Source: Puia dinghuensis
Lineage (GTDB): Bacteria > Bacteroidota > Bacteroidia > Chitinophagales > Chitinophagaceae
Assembly: GCF_014642875.1 (NCBI RefSeq)
Contig: NZ_BMJC01000003.1
Coordinates: 620,001 to 684,000, forward strand
Length of the DNA: 64,000 bases
Direction of reading: 5' to 3'
This document shows, piece after piece, positions 1 through 8,012 of this stretch (its first letter is position 1; each line of letters begins with the position of its first letter). Made by a program: the position numbers and the translations under genes. The notes below the pieces were generated by a model that saw nothing but the letters and a program-made list of their open reading frames with translations, made no database searches and had not been told where the DNA came from.

Positions 1-984
1 GGAAGCGGCGACCTGACAAACCGGGTCAACGAGGCCATCACCGACCATCTTATTTATGAGAAGACGGCGGTGAGCAGGGCGCAGCTGGACAGCATCCGCC
101 GGGGTTCGGATATCGCCGATTTCCGAAGCTATGAAGATATGGGTACCACCGCCAAAGCTTCCAACCAGGGGGCGTCTTTTTTCGTTGCCTATATGAGCGG
201 TATCCTCATCTATATCCTCACGTTCGTTTATGGCGCCATGGTTATGCGCGGCGTGATGGAAGAAAAGACCAATCGCATTGCCGAAGTGGTTGTCAGCTCT
301 GTAAAGCCTTTTCAGCTGATGATGGGTAAGATCACGGGCATCGGCGCGGTAGGACTGACTCAATTCCTGCTATGGATCGTCCTGCTCGTCAGTTTGGGCA
401 TTATTGCCCAGGGATTCATCCCGGCCAGCACCTGGAAGGACGTCCAGGACATGCAGCATGCGAGCGCAATGGGGGATGCCTCTTCCGTCGCCAAGACGAG
501 CGAGCTGGCCCAAAGAGTATATAGGATCGACAACGCCATCAATGGCGCCAACATACCCCTCACCATCTTCTGCTTTCTCTTCTATTTCATCGGCGGCTAT
601 CTTTTCTATTCCGCGCTCTTCGCCGCCGTGGGCAGCGCCGTCAACGAAGACCCGCAAGAAGCGCAATCGTTGATGATGCCGATAACGCTGCCCGTTGTCT
701 TCTCCTTCTTTATTATGACCGTCGCGGTGCAGGACCCCGGCGGACCACTGGCTGTCTGGGCCAGCATCATTCCTTTCAGCAGCCCCATCGTGATGATGGC
801 GCGCATTCCCTTTGGCGTCCCCGGCACGGTTGCCTGGTGGCAGCTGGGTCTCTCTATGGCGTTGCTGGTGCTTGGTTTCCTCGGGACTACATGGCTGGCG
901 GGGAAGATCTACAGGACGGGCATTCTGATGTACGGGAAAAAAGCAACCTGGAAGACGATGTGGAAATGGGCCTTCCATAAGTAA
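1..984 (+). CDS. ABC-2 type transporter permease, 3' part
   Basis: Membrane permease of the NatB/ABC-2 class, which works with a separate ATPase to export a substrate. The frame is open from base 1, so the true start lies left of the window. A GTG at 70 is in frame but is probably internal. Visible are a soluble stretch, then a first membrane helix (residues about 30-58 counted from the GTG), the typical charged segment containing MEEKTNRIAEVVVSSVKP, and about five further hydrophobic segments up to the C-terminus. The segment with MEEKTNR followed by a helix is characteristic of ABC-2 permeases. The ATPase is expected just upstream, outside the window. The substrate cannot be deduced. Confidence 0.8.
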   Translation, partial: GSGDLTNRVNEAITDHLIYEKTAVSRAQLDSIRRGSDIADFRSYEDMGTTAKASNQGASFFVAYMSGILIYILTFVYGAMVMRGVMEEKTNRIAEVVVSSVKPFQLMMGKITGIGAVGLTQFLLWIVLLVSLGIIAQGFIPASTWKDVQDMQHASAMGDASSVAKTSELAQRVYRIDNAINGANIPLTIFCFLFYFIGGYLFYSALFAAVGSAVNEDPQEAQSLMMPITLPVVFSFFIMTVAVQDPGGPLAVWASIIPFSSPIVMMARIPFGVPGTVAWWQLGLSMALLVLGFLGTTWLAGKIYRTGILMYGKKATWKTMWKWAFHK

Positions 985-1087
985 TCGCCTCCGGCGGTGG
1001 GCATGCAAAGGATGAATGGTAAAAAAAGCCTGAGCTTCGGTGCAACATTCCGGGCATCGCTGCGTATTTTTATACGAAGAATGTCGT

Positions 1088-1103
1088 ACCGGCTGACGCC
1101 GGT
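1088..1103. repeat. Short GC-rich hairpin in the intergenic region
   Basis: Perfect 6-bp stem accggc/gccggt with loop TGAC, inside the 255-bp gap after the ABC permease. The core CCGGCTGACGCCGG recurs in the terminator at 62879-62903. There is no T-tract here. The rest of the gap (985-1184) shows no gene-like signal that I can support. Confidence 0.4.
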
Positions 1104-1184
1104 TCGAAGTGGAATACGGATTGTGTGAAACCAAAACCGGCAGGCCTAATTATCAAGATAGATTTTAAGCCTCATGTGTAGTAG

Positions 1185-1218
1185 AAAAACGGGACTGTTC
1201 TCAGCCCCGTTTTTTTTA
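1185..1218. terminator. Bidirectional intrinsic terminator
   Basis: Hairpin aaaaacggg-a-ctg / cag-c-cccgttttt with loop TTCT and one A/C mismatch, followed by an eight-T run on the plus strand and an A-run on the left that becomes a T-tract on the minus strand. It sits just past the stop of the leftward gene at 1240-1650 and would serve both strands. Confidence 0.75.
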
Positions 1219-1239
1219 TAATAGTATGTTATATGCAGT

Positions 1240-1650
1240 TTACTGATCCACCGGCTCGAGCATGCGTAAGAGAGGGTATTCGTTGACGCCCGGATCGTAC
1301 GTCCTATCCTCAGGAGAGAATTCCACGTTGACCCTGACCGAGGTCTTTTCCTTGATAGTAATGTTGGGCTTTTTGTAGGACTGATAGCCCTTCTTATTGA
1401 ATTCGACAGTCACCTGGGAGGCGGGGAGTTCGGCAAACCGGAAATAACCGTCTGAATCGGTGAGCACTTCTTTGAGGTTGTTTGTCCCGGGGATAAAGGC
1501 CGAAACAGTAACCCCTGGCAGCGGCTTTTTGGTAACGGCGTCCGTCACATATCCATTCAATACTCCCTCGAGCTTTCCCGTGCCGGCTTTTGCAACCAGC
1601 GTCAGCGGGATCAGCAGTAGGAAGAATAAGATTTTTTTTGACGTGCCCAT
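1240..1650 (-). CDS. Secreted carboxypeptidase-regulatory-like (CarboxypepD_reg) protein
   Basis: 136-residue protein with an N-terminal signal peptide (hydrophobic residues about 6-21, likely cut near AKA). It is followed by a single transthyretin-like beta-sandwich repeat (about 28-105) with the usual pattern GYVTDAVTKKPLPGVTVS and a DSDGYFRFAELP turn. In Bacteroidota this domain usually forms the N-terminus of TonB receptors and other large surface proteins. Here it stands alone, which is common for small exported proteins of unknown role. The gene has its own terminator at 1185-1218 and no obvious partner. Export is well supported; the function is unknown. Confidence 0.75.
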   Translation of the reverse strand: MGTSKKILFFLLLIPLTLVAKAGTGKLEGVLNGYVTDAVTKKPLPGVTVSAFIPGTNNLKEVLTDSDGYFRFAELPASQVTVEFNKKGYQSYKKPNITIKEKTSVRVNVEFSPEDRTYDPGVNEYPLLRMLEPVDQ

Positions 1651-1826
1651 AAGACAGTTTTATAATAGTTAGCGGGCGGAGCGCAACACTAATTTAGCCC
1701 AATTTTGGCATTCCGGCAAATCCGGGTTTGACCGCACGGGGTAGTTTTTTTCGGCAGGCGGGGACTGCGCTGGGGCCGCAGTTCTCCGGGGAAATGGGGA
1801 GATTGGCCGGCGGGCCTCCGGTCCGA

Positions 1827-2825
1827 CTACGACTCGCCGAGGTCGATCTCGGTGTTGTCACCGATGTTGAGGCTACGGGATTCGCCCTTGACCTCGGTAT
1901 CGCTGCCGATGAGGGAATGGGTGAGGACAATGTCGTAGAGGTCCGCAAAGGAGCCAATGATGGAATCCTTCAGAATGGAATAGTTTACCCGGGTCTTCTC
2001 CCCGATGGCCACGTTAGGGCCGACGATGGAATTACGGATATCACAGCCGGGAGCGATGCTGACGGGTTGGATGATGATGGTATTCTCGAACTGGTGCTCC
2101 GGGGCGATAGTGCCGCCGAACTTTTTGAGCAGTTTGGCATTGGATTCCAGCAGGGTCTCCTTTTTGCCACAGTCGAACCAGTTTTGCACCTTGAAAGCCC
2201 GGAACTTTACGTTGTTGCGGATCATGCATTCGATGGCGTCGGTGAGGTTGTATTCGCCATAGCTGGTCACCTGGTTACGGATGTTGGCTTCCAGACAATT
2301 AAAAAGGACCTCTGTCTCCCGAATGCGATAGATGCCGACCAGCGCCATGTTGGATTTGGGTATCTGGGGTTTCTCCACCACCCTTTCGATGCTGCCGTCA
2401 TCCTCCAATTCTGCAACGCCGAAATTACGGGGGTCGTCGACCCTTTTGACACCCAATAAGGAATGGGGTTGATTCAGGACATCTTTTACATCATATTCAC
2501 AGATGGTGTCGCCCAGCACGATGAATACTTCGTCATCGCCGACGATGCTACGGGTGAGCAATACGGCGTGACCGATGCCCTGACGCTCGTTCTGGTAGAC
2601 AAAATGCGCCGTCAGTTGCGGATATCGCTGTTTGACAAAATCCTGGATCTTCTCGCCAAGATAGCCAACGATGAAGATGAATTCGGTGATGCCGGCCTCC
2701 GTCAATTGATCGACGATGATGGAGAGGATGGTCTTACCCGCCAGCGGTATCAAAGCCTTAGGTTGCGTATAAGTGTGCGGACGTAGTTTGGTGCCGGCGC
2801 CTGCCACGGGAATGATCGCTTTCAT
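1827..2825 (-). CDS. Sugar-1-phosphate nucleotidyltransferase with C-terminal beta-helix
   Basis: 332 residues. The N-terminal Rossmann-like nucleotidyltransferase domain starts with the nucleotide loop GAGTKLRP and the PKALIPLAGK motif (residues about 8-31). LGDTICEYDV (about 104-113) contains the metal-binding Asp. The last ~90 residues show hexapeptide-like spacing (IAPGCDIRNSIVGPNVAIGE), predicting a left-handed beta-helix. Members activate sugars as NDP-sugars for polysaccharide or nucleotide-sugar pathways. The nearest named relatives are glucose-1-phosphate thymidylyl- or uridylyltransferases, but sugar and nucleotide cannot be fixed from sequence. It is transcribed divergently from glyA, with a 15-bp palindrome (2837-2851) just upstream of its start. 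Confidence 0.85.
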   Translation of the reverse strand: MKAIIPVAGAGTKLRPHTYTQPKALIPLAGKTILSIIVDQLTEAGITEFIFIVGYLGEKIQDFVKQRYPQLTAHFVYQNERQGIGHAVLLTRSIVGDDEVFIVLGDTICEYDVKDVLNQPHSLLGVKRVDDPRNFGVAELEDDGSIERVVEKPQIPKSNMALVGIYRIRETEVLFNCLEANIRNQVTSYGEYNLTDAIECMIRNNVKFRAFKVQNWFDCGKKETLLESNAKLLKKFGGTIAPEHQFENTIIIQPVSIAPGCDIRNSIVGPNVAIGEKTRVNYSILKDSIIGSFADLYDIVLTHSLIGSDTEVKGESRSLNIGDNTEIDLGES

Positions 2826-2836
2826 GTCGAATGGTT

Positions 2837-2851
2837 ACCGGATCATCCGGT
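2837..2851. promoter_or_regulatory. 15-bp palindrome between nucleotidyltransferase gene and glyA
   Basis: ACCGGAT-C-ATCCGGT is a perfect inverted repeat with 7-bp arms and a single central base, 12 bp upstream of the leftward start codon. A one-base loop is poor for an RNA hairpin, so a DNA-binding site is more plausible. This is inference only. Confidence 0.3.
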
Positions 2852-2888
2852 TACGAGCGTAAAATAGTGAAAATTATTCTTTTTGACC

Positions 2889-2896
2889 TATTTTTG
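2889..2896 (+). promoter_or_regulatory. Possible Bacteroidota -7 element for glyA
   Basis: TATTTTTG fits TAnnTTTG exactly and lies 4 bp before the glyA ATG at 2901, implying a leaderless or nearly leaderless message. A weak GTG occurs 19 bp upstream in place of the -33 TTG. Confidence 0.4.
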
Positions 2897-2900
2897 CGCC

Positions 2901-4181
2901 ATGCAAAATGATACCATAGTCTTCGATCTCATTCATAAAGAACTGGAACGCCAGCGCCATGGAATTGAATTGATAGCTTCTGAAAACTTTACTTCCCTGG
3001 CCGTGATGAAGGCCATGGGGACGGTACTCACCAATAAATATGCAGAAGGTTATCCCGGCAGAAGATATTATGGCGGCTGCGAGATCGTTGACCAGGTAGA
3101 ACAATTAGCCATCGACCGGCTGAAGCAGATCTTTTCCTGCGAATATGCCAATGTCCAGCCGCATAGCGGCGCTCAGGCTAATGCGTCCCTGATGCTGGCC
3201 ATTCTGCAACCCGGGGATACCTTTTTGGGGCTCGATCTCAGCATGGGCGGACACCTGACGCATGGCTCGCCGGTGAACTTCTCGGGTAAGCTGTATCGTC
3301 CCGTAGCCTATGGCGTCCGCAAAGAAGACGCCAGAGTGGATTACGACATGATGGAGGCGGTAGCCAAAAAAGAAAAACCGAAGCTGATCGTTTGTGGCGC
3401 CAGCGCCTACAGCCGTGACTGGGACTATGCACGGATCAGAGCTATCGCCGATAGCGTCGGAGCCCTGGTGATGTGTGATATGGCGCATCCGGCCGGGCTC
3501 ATCGCCAAAGGGTTGCTCAACAGTCCCTTCGACCATTGCCATTTTGTTACTTCCACGACACATAAGACGCTTCGTGGTCCCCGCGGCGGTATCATTCTCA
3601 TGAAAAAGGACTTCGACAATCCTTTTGGCCTGAAGGATGTAAAGGGAAATATCCGTCCTATGAGCAATCTCATCGATCTGGCGGTGTTCCCCGGCACACA
3701 GGGCGGCCCCCTGGAGCATGTTATCGCAGCAAAGGCTGTCGCTTTTGGGGAGATACTGTCGGAAGATTTCACTACCTATGCCAATCAGATCATCAGCAAT
3801 GCCCGGGCTATGTCGTCCGCTTTCCTGGCAAAGGGTTATCACATCGTCTCCGGCGGCACGGACAACCACCTTTTACTCATCGACCTGCGCAACAAGGATA
3901 TCAGCGGCAAGAAGGCGGAGATCGCGCTTGGCAAGGCCGAGATCACGGTGAATAAGAATATGGTACCTTTTGACGACAAAAGCGCCTTTATCACTTCGGG
4001 TATCCGGGTGGGTGTGCCGGCCGTGACTACGAGGGGGATGAAGGAAGCGCATATGGCCACCATCGTGGAGATGATCGACAAGGCGCTGGTGAATGCAGAA
4101 AAGGACGATGTGCTGACAGCGCTGCGCGGCGATGTAAACGCGTTTATGAAGCAATTCCCGCTTTATCCTGAGCTGGTTTAA
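2901..4181 (+). CDS. glyA: Serine hydroxymethyltransferase
   Basis: 426 residues, normal for the family. This cytoplasmic PLP enzyme converts serine and tetrahydrofolate to glycine and 5,10-methylene-tetrahydrofolate, feeding the one-carbon pool. Seen: IELIASENF near residue 22, [15 protein letters not shown] (48-61), [10 protein letters not shown] before the lysine loop, and the PLP-binding lysine at about residue 222 in [14 protein letters not shown]. The ATG at 2901 is preferred over an upstream TTG at 2883 because SHMT N-termini begin near MQNDT and the TAnnTTTG element overlaps the upstream codons. A DUF4293 gene follows after 29 bp and may be co-transcribed. Confidence 0.97.
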   Translation: MQNDTIVFDLIHKELERQRHGIELIASENFTSLAVMKAMGTVLTNKYAEGYPGRRYYGGCEIVDQVEQLAIDRLKQIFSCEYANVQPHSGAQANASLMLAILQPGDTFLGLDLSMGGHLTHGSPVNFSGKLYRPVAYGVRKEDARVDYDMMEAVAKKEKPKLIVCGASAYSRDWDYARIRAIADSVGALVMCDMAHPAGLIAKGLLNSPFDHCHFVTSTTHKTLRGPRGGIILMKKDFDNPFGLKDVKGNIRPMSNLIDLAVFPGTQGGPLEHVIAAKAVAFGEILSEDFTTYANQIISNARAMSSAFLAKGYHIVSGGTDNHLLLIDLRNKDISGKKAEIALGKAEITVNKNMVPFDDKSAFITSGIRVGVPAVTTRGMKEAHMATIVEMIDKALVNAEKDDVLTALRGDVNAFMKQFPLYPELV

Positions 4182-4210
4182 GCGGTTGCCGGGCAATAAA
4201 AACCTTTACT

Positions 4211-4672
4211 ATGCTGCAAAGAAAACAAACGCTTTGGATGCTGCTGGCCGTCATTTGTGCGGTGCTGACTTTTTGGTTTCCTTTTTATACCGGAAACGTG
4301 ACAGTGGGCACAAATGGACATGTTATGATGGGAGTAAAAGCCGCGCCGGTATTCGGTTTCGGAAAGGATAGCGCCAGTTCCGGCAGTGTGCTGATACTGA
4401 TAGTGACCTGTGTCATCATCGCATTGACGCTTTACAATATTTTCAACTACAAGGACAGGAAAAAACAGCTCTGGATCACCATCGGGCTCATCATTCTATC
4501 CCTGCTCAACATCCTGCTCTATTGGCAGGCGAGCGGCCCCCCCCATTTTGTGGAAGGCAGTTTCAGTCTCGGCGCCCTTTTGTCGGCTGCGATCCCCGTA
4601 TGCCTGTTTTTCGCAGCCCAGGGCATCCGTAAAGACGAAAAATTGGTTAAAAGCACGGATCGGCTACGATAA
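4211..4672 (+). CDS. DUF4293 family membrane protein
   Basis: 153 residues with four hydrophobic segments (about 8-27, 55-75, 86-104, 116-137) and a polar C-terminus. The N-terminus MLQRKQTLWMLLA followed by an FPF loop matches the Bacteroidota-specific DUF4293 integral membrane family, whose function is unknown. It follows glyA by 29 bp without a terminator, suggesting read-through. Confidence 0.75.
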   Translation: MLQRKQTLWMLLAVICAVLTFWFPFYTGNVTVGTNGHVMMGVKAAPVFGFGKDSASSGSVLILIVTCVIIALTLYNIFNYKDRKKQLWITIGLIILSLLNILLYWQASGPPHFVEGSFSLGALLSAAIPVCLFFAAQGIRKDEKLVKSTDRLR

Positions 4673-4721
4673 GCCTGCAACATTCCCGGGGATTTTGGTA
4701 CCTTAAGCCAAACTCCCTCCT

Positions 4722-7106
4722 ATGCTTCGAAACTACCTGCGAATCGCCTTCCGCAATCTCTGGCAACATAAAGGTTTTACTTTCCTCAATATCATCGGGC
4801 TGACCGTGGGCATGGTCGCCTTCTTTCTCATCTTCCTCTATGTCCGCTTCGAGCTGAGCTATGACTCGATGCATTCCAAGGCCGACCGCATCTACCGCAT
4901 CGTATGCGATATCAAGACGCCGACCGAGACCCTCCATGCCAGCCAGCCTTCCTGGGCGGTACCGCCCCACCTTACCGGGGAATTGCCGGAAGTGGAATCG
5001 GCAGTGCGGGTCGGAACGGGAGACACCTGGCTGGTCTACCGGGGAGATCAGCAATTCGCGCAGGACGATGTCGCGGTGGCGGATTCCACCTTCTTACAGA
5101 TATTTGACTTCCCGCTGCTGAAAGGCGATCGGAAGACCGCCCTGAAAGAACCCTTTAGCGTCGTACTGACCGAAACCACCGCCAAAAAATTCTTCGGTAG
5201 CGCCGATCCGATGGGTAAGTCGCTGGCACTCGGCCAGGAAAAGCTCCATGCGACAGTCACCGGCGTCCTGAAGGATATTCCGGATAATTCCATCATCAAG
5301 GCCAGCATGATCGTCTCGATGAATACGATCACCCAGCGACTCAACCGGGGGCTGGACGACCAATGGGGAAATTATGGACCCAACGGGTATGTGCTGCTCA
5401 AACCGGGGGCCAGCGCCGCTGCCCTGGAAAAGAAATTCCCGGCTTTCCTGGAGAAGATGAATGGAACGGAGATGCATAAGATCAATATGATCCCCACCCT
5501 TTTCCTCGAACCACTGAGGGATGTCTATCTTCGGAGCACCAGGGATGGCTCGAAAACGGGGAATATCACGGATGTCTATATCTTTTCCATCATCGGCGTA
5601 TTCATTCTACTCATCGCCTGTATCAATTTCATCAACCTGACCACGGCGCGGTCGGCCGACAGGGCAAAAGAAGTGGGTATCCGGAAAGTAGTAGGCGCGG
5701 TGAAGGGGCAATTGGCCCGGCAATTCATCGGAGAAAGTGTCATCCTTTGCCTGATGGCCTTATTGCTGGCGGTGATCCTCACGGCACTGCTGATACACCC
5801 CTTCAACCAGATCGCCGGAAAGATCATCAGCCCGGGCATCTTTTCACATCCCGGCGACCTGCTGATCCTGCTGGGGATCGCTATTCTCATCGGGATTGCC
5901 GCGGGGTTATACCCGGCGCTGGTGCTCTCTTCCTTCCAGCCGGTGTCGGTCCTCAAAGGCCGGTTTGCCACGGGCGCAAGAGGTACTTTTTTGCGCAAGG
6001 CCCTCGTGATCGTACAATTTACCATCGCTACCGGGCTGATCATCGGCACGCTGGTGGTCTATAACCAACTCAACTATATGCGCAGCCAGGATCTCGGTTT
6101 CAACAAAGACCAGAAGATGGTCTGCGACACCCGGGGAGATTCGTCGAAACTGGTTTTAAAGCAAGCCGTGTCGGGCCTGCCGGGTGTTCTTTCCACCGCC
6201 ATGTCCGGCAGCGTACCGGGAGGAGGAAACCCGGGAGCCTATTCGCAGATCGAAAATACCCATGGGGAAATGCAGATCGCCAACCTCGATCTGTATTTCG
6301 TCGATTTCGATTATATCCCCCAGTTCAAGATGAAGATGGTTGCCGGCCGGGCCTTTTCACGGGCTTTCCTGACGGATACCACCAATGCCATGGTGTTGAA
6401 CGAAGCCGCGGTGAAATTATTCGGGTACCGGTCGCCGAAGGAAGCGGTGGGAAGGAGGTTCGACCAATGGGGCAGGAAGGGGACCATCATCGGCGTTGTA
6501 CAGGATTTCCATTTCCGCAGTCTGCAGGAAGTGATCAAACCGCTGAGCATGCGCATCGAACCCCGCGCCTGTGATCTGCTATCCATCAATATCGACGGAC
6601 AAAACATCCCGGCTACGATCGGGACCATCGAGAAAACCTGGAAACGGCTGATGCCCGATAAACCTTTCTCTTATTTCTTCCTGGATGAGTTTTTTGACAA
6701 GCAGTACAGGGCCGAAGACCGGTTTGGAAAGCTTTTCCTCTACTTTGCCGTACTGGCCATTGTCATCAGCTGTCTTGGCCTGATGGGGCTGGCTTCTTAC
6801 AGCACCCTCCAGCGGACCAAGGAGATCGGCGTCCGCAAGATCGTCGGCGCCTCGGTGGGCAATATTGTGTTCCTGCTCTCCAAGGACTTCCTGCAGCTGG
6901 TGGCCTGGTCGTTCCTGGTGGCTTTTCCCGTGTCCTGGTTCCTGCTCCATGGCTGGCTGAAGAGCTTTGCCTACCGCATCTCCGTTTACTGGTGGATCTT
7001 TGCGGCGGCCGGGATGATGGCGCTTTTGGTCGCCTTATTAACCATTAGCTTTCAATCAATTAGAGCGGCAGTTGCAAGCCCTGTCAAGAGCCTCCGGACG
7101 GAATGA
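4722..7106 (+). CDS. MacB/FtsX-type ABC transporter permease (full-length, duplicated)
   Basis: 794 residues in the layout known for large Bacteroidota FtsX permeases: TM1 (about 20-41), a periplasmic MacB-type core domain (about 50-270), three TM helices (about 285-425), a second TM anchor and periplasmic domain (about 430-660), and three final TM helices. Each FtsX half carries the motif TARSADRAKEVGIRKVVGA or its second-copy form QRTKEIGVRKIVGA. No ATPase gene is adjacent, so it probably pairs with an ATPase elsewhere. Relatives export or mechanically transmit force to periplasmic partners; the substrate is unknown. It ends 125 bp before tetR, but the tetR promoter makes a separate transcript likely. 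Confidence 0.88.
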   Translation: MLRNYLRIAFRNLWQHKGFTFLNIIGLTVGMVAFFLIFLYVRFELSYDSMHSKADRIYRIVCDIKTPTETLHASQPSWAVPPHLTGELPEVESAVRVGTGDTWLVYRGDQQFAQDDVAVADSTFLQIFDFPLLKGDRKTALKEPFSVVLTETTAKKFFGSADPMGKSLALGQEKLHATVTGVLKDIPDNSIIKASMIVSMNTITQRLNRGLDDQWGNYGPNGYVLLKPGASAAALEKKFPAFLEKMNGTEMHKINMIPTLFLEPLRDVYLRSTRDGSKTGNITDVYIFSIIGVFILLIACINFINLTTARSADRAKEVGIRKVVGAVKGQLARQFIGESVILCLMALLLAVILTALLIHPFNQIAGKIISPGIFSHPGDLLILLGIAILIGIAAGLYPALVLSSFQPVSVLKGRFATGARGTFLRKALVIVQFTIATGLIIGTLVVYNQLNYMRSQDLGFNKDQKMVCDTRGDSSKLVLKQAVSGLPGVLSTAMSGSVPGGGNPGAYSQIENTHGEMQIANLDLYFVDFDYIPQFKMKMVAGRAFSRAFLTDTTNAMVLNEAAVKLFGYRSPKEAVGRRFDQWGRKGTIIGVVQDFHFRSLQEVIKPLSMRIEPRACDLLSINIDGQNIPATIGTIEKTWKRLMPDKPFSYFFLDEFFDKQYRAEDRFGKLFLYFAVLAIVISCLGLMGLASYSTLQRTKEIGVRKIVGASVGNIVFLLSKDFLQLVAWSFLVAFPVSWFLLHGWLKSFAYRISVYWWIFAAAGMMALLVALLTISFQSIRAAVASPVKSLRTE

Positions 7107-7129
7107 CCGATGGCCGTCCAAAAAAATAT

Positions 7130-7161
7130 TTGGCGGAGAAGAAAAAATCTTACTAATTTTA
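7130..7161 (+). promoter_or_regulatory. tetR promoter
   Basis: TTG (7130-7132), 21-bp spacer, then TAATTTTA (7154-7161), one mismatch from the Bacteroidota TAnnTTTG -7 element. It is overlapped by the operator at 7156-7172, so binding there would block transcription. Confidence 0.55.
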
Positions 7162-7172
7162 CAGTGTTAAAT
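7156..7172. promoter_or_regulatory. Putative TetR operator O1 (tetR autoregulation)
   Basis: ATTTTACAGTGTTAAAT is a 17-bp palindrome with 7 of 8 base pairs matching around a central G. It shares the pattern ATTtAACAgTGtTAAAT with the sites at 7934-7950 and 7982-7998. It covers the tetR -7 element. A further imperfect palindrome TTTAC-GACA-GTAAA follows at 7175-7188. Confidence 0.6.
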
Positions 7173-7231
7173 TATTTACGACAGTAAAACCCATCGGGAG
7201 GTGGGTGCGCCGGAAGGCGTGAAGCAACCAC

Positions 7232-7831
7232 ATGGGGAGCAAGGAGCGAATCAATCGATTAAAGGAACAGACCCGGGTAAACATCCTGGATGCAGCACAC
7301 GATATTGTGAAGGATGAGGGTTGGCAGGCGCTTAGTATGCGCAAGATCGCAGACAAGATAGAATATACGGCACCGATCATCTACGAATACTACGCCAACA
7401 AGGAGGCCATCCTGCTGGAACTGACGAAGAAAGGATTTATGTTGCTGGCCTGCCGAATGCAGGAGGCCAGGAACAAACACACCGACCTTGGAGAACAGCT
7501 TGAAGCCATGTGGCTGGCGTATTGGAACTTCGCATTCGAGGAAAAAGAGTATTACCAATTGATGTTCGGAGTGGAAATGAACTGTTGCATCATGGACGAG
7601 ATTCTTCCACCAGGATCCAACCCCTTTGATATCGCTGCCGGCCCCATCGCTCAACTGATGGGTATCAGCGACCCGGATGACGACCGCGTCTGTACCAAAT
7701 ATTATACTTATTGGTCGATCATTCATGGACTCATCTCCATAAACATTGTCCGGAAAGGAACTTCGGACGAAATAAACCGGCAGATCTTAAAAGATGCTAT
7801 CTCCGGCATCACCCGTAGCCTGAGCAACTAA
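7232..7831 (+). CDS. TetR/AcrR-family transcriptional regulator
   Basis: 199 residues. The N-terminal TetR helix-turn-helix (about 13-59) reads TRVNILDAAHDIVKDEGWQALSMRKIADKIEYTAPIIYEYYANKEAILLEL, the standard signature. The alpha-helical C-terminal ligand/dimer domain fills the rest. It lies directly upstream of an RND efflux operon in the same direction, 181 bp away, an arrangement known for AcrR-like local repressors. Palindromes of one consensus in its own promoter and in the efflux leader support autorepression and repression of the pump (inference). The ligand is unknown, probably a pump substrate. Confidence 0.9.
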   Translation: MGSKERINRLKEQTRVNILDAAHDIVKDEGWQALSMRKIADKIEYTAPIIYEYYANKEAILLELTKKGFMLLACRMQEARNKHTDLGEQLEAMWLAYWNFAFEEKEYYQLMFGVEMNCCIMDEILPPGSNPFDIAAGPIAQLMGISDPDDDRVCTKYYTYWSIIHGLISINIVRKGTSDEINRQILKDAISGITRSLSN

Positions 7832-7933
7832 AAAAAAGTCTCTACGATTGTCCAAAAAAGTTTGCCCCGATTGTCTTCCAGGACGAGCTACGTTCGTCTT
7901 TGCTATGTGAACCTGTGTTTTTTTTGCTTTTTC

Positions 7934-7950
7934 ATTTAACAGTGATAAAT
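7934..7950. promoter_or_regulatory. Putative TetR operator O2 upstream of efflux operon
   Basis: ATTTAACAGTGATAAAT has 7 of 8 symmetric pairs and differs from the tetR-promoter site by only two bases. It lies 63 bp before the adaptor ATG. I could not place a convincing -33/-7 pair next to it. Confidence 0.6.
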
Positions 7951-7981
7951 AATATGAACAAAAGTCCTTTCCTAGCGTTTG

Positions 7982-7998
7982 ATTTAACACCATTAAAT
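7982..7998. promoter_or_regulatory. Putative TetR operator O3 upstream of efflux operon
   Basis: ATTTAACACCATTAAAT has 6 of 8 symmetric pairs and the same outer arms as O1 and O2. Its centre is 48 bp from that of O2 and it ends 14 bp before the adaptor ATG. Confidence 0.5.
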
Positions 7999-8012
7999 AT
8001 TTTAATAAGGTT

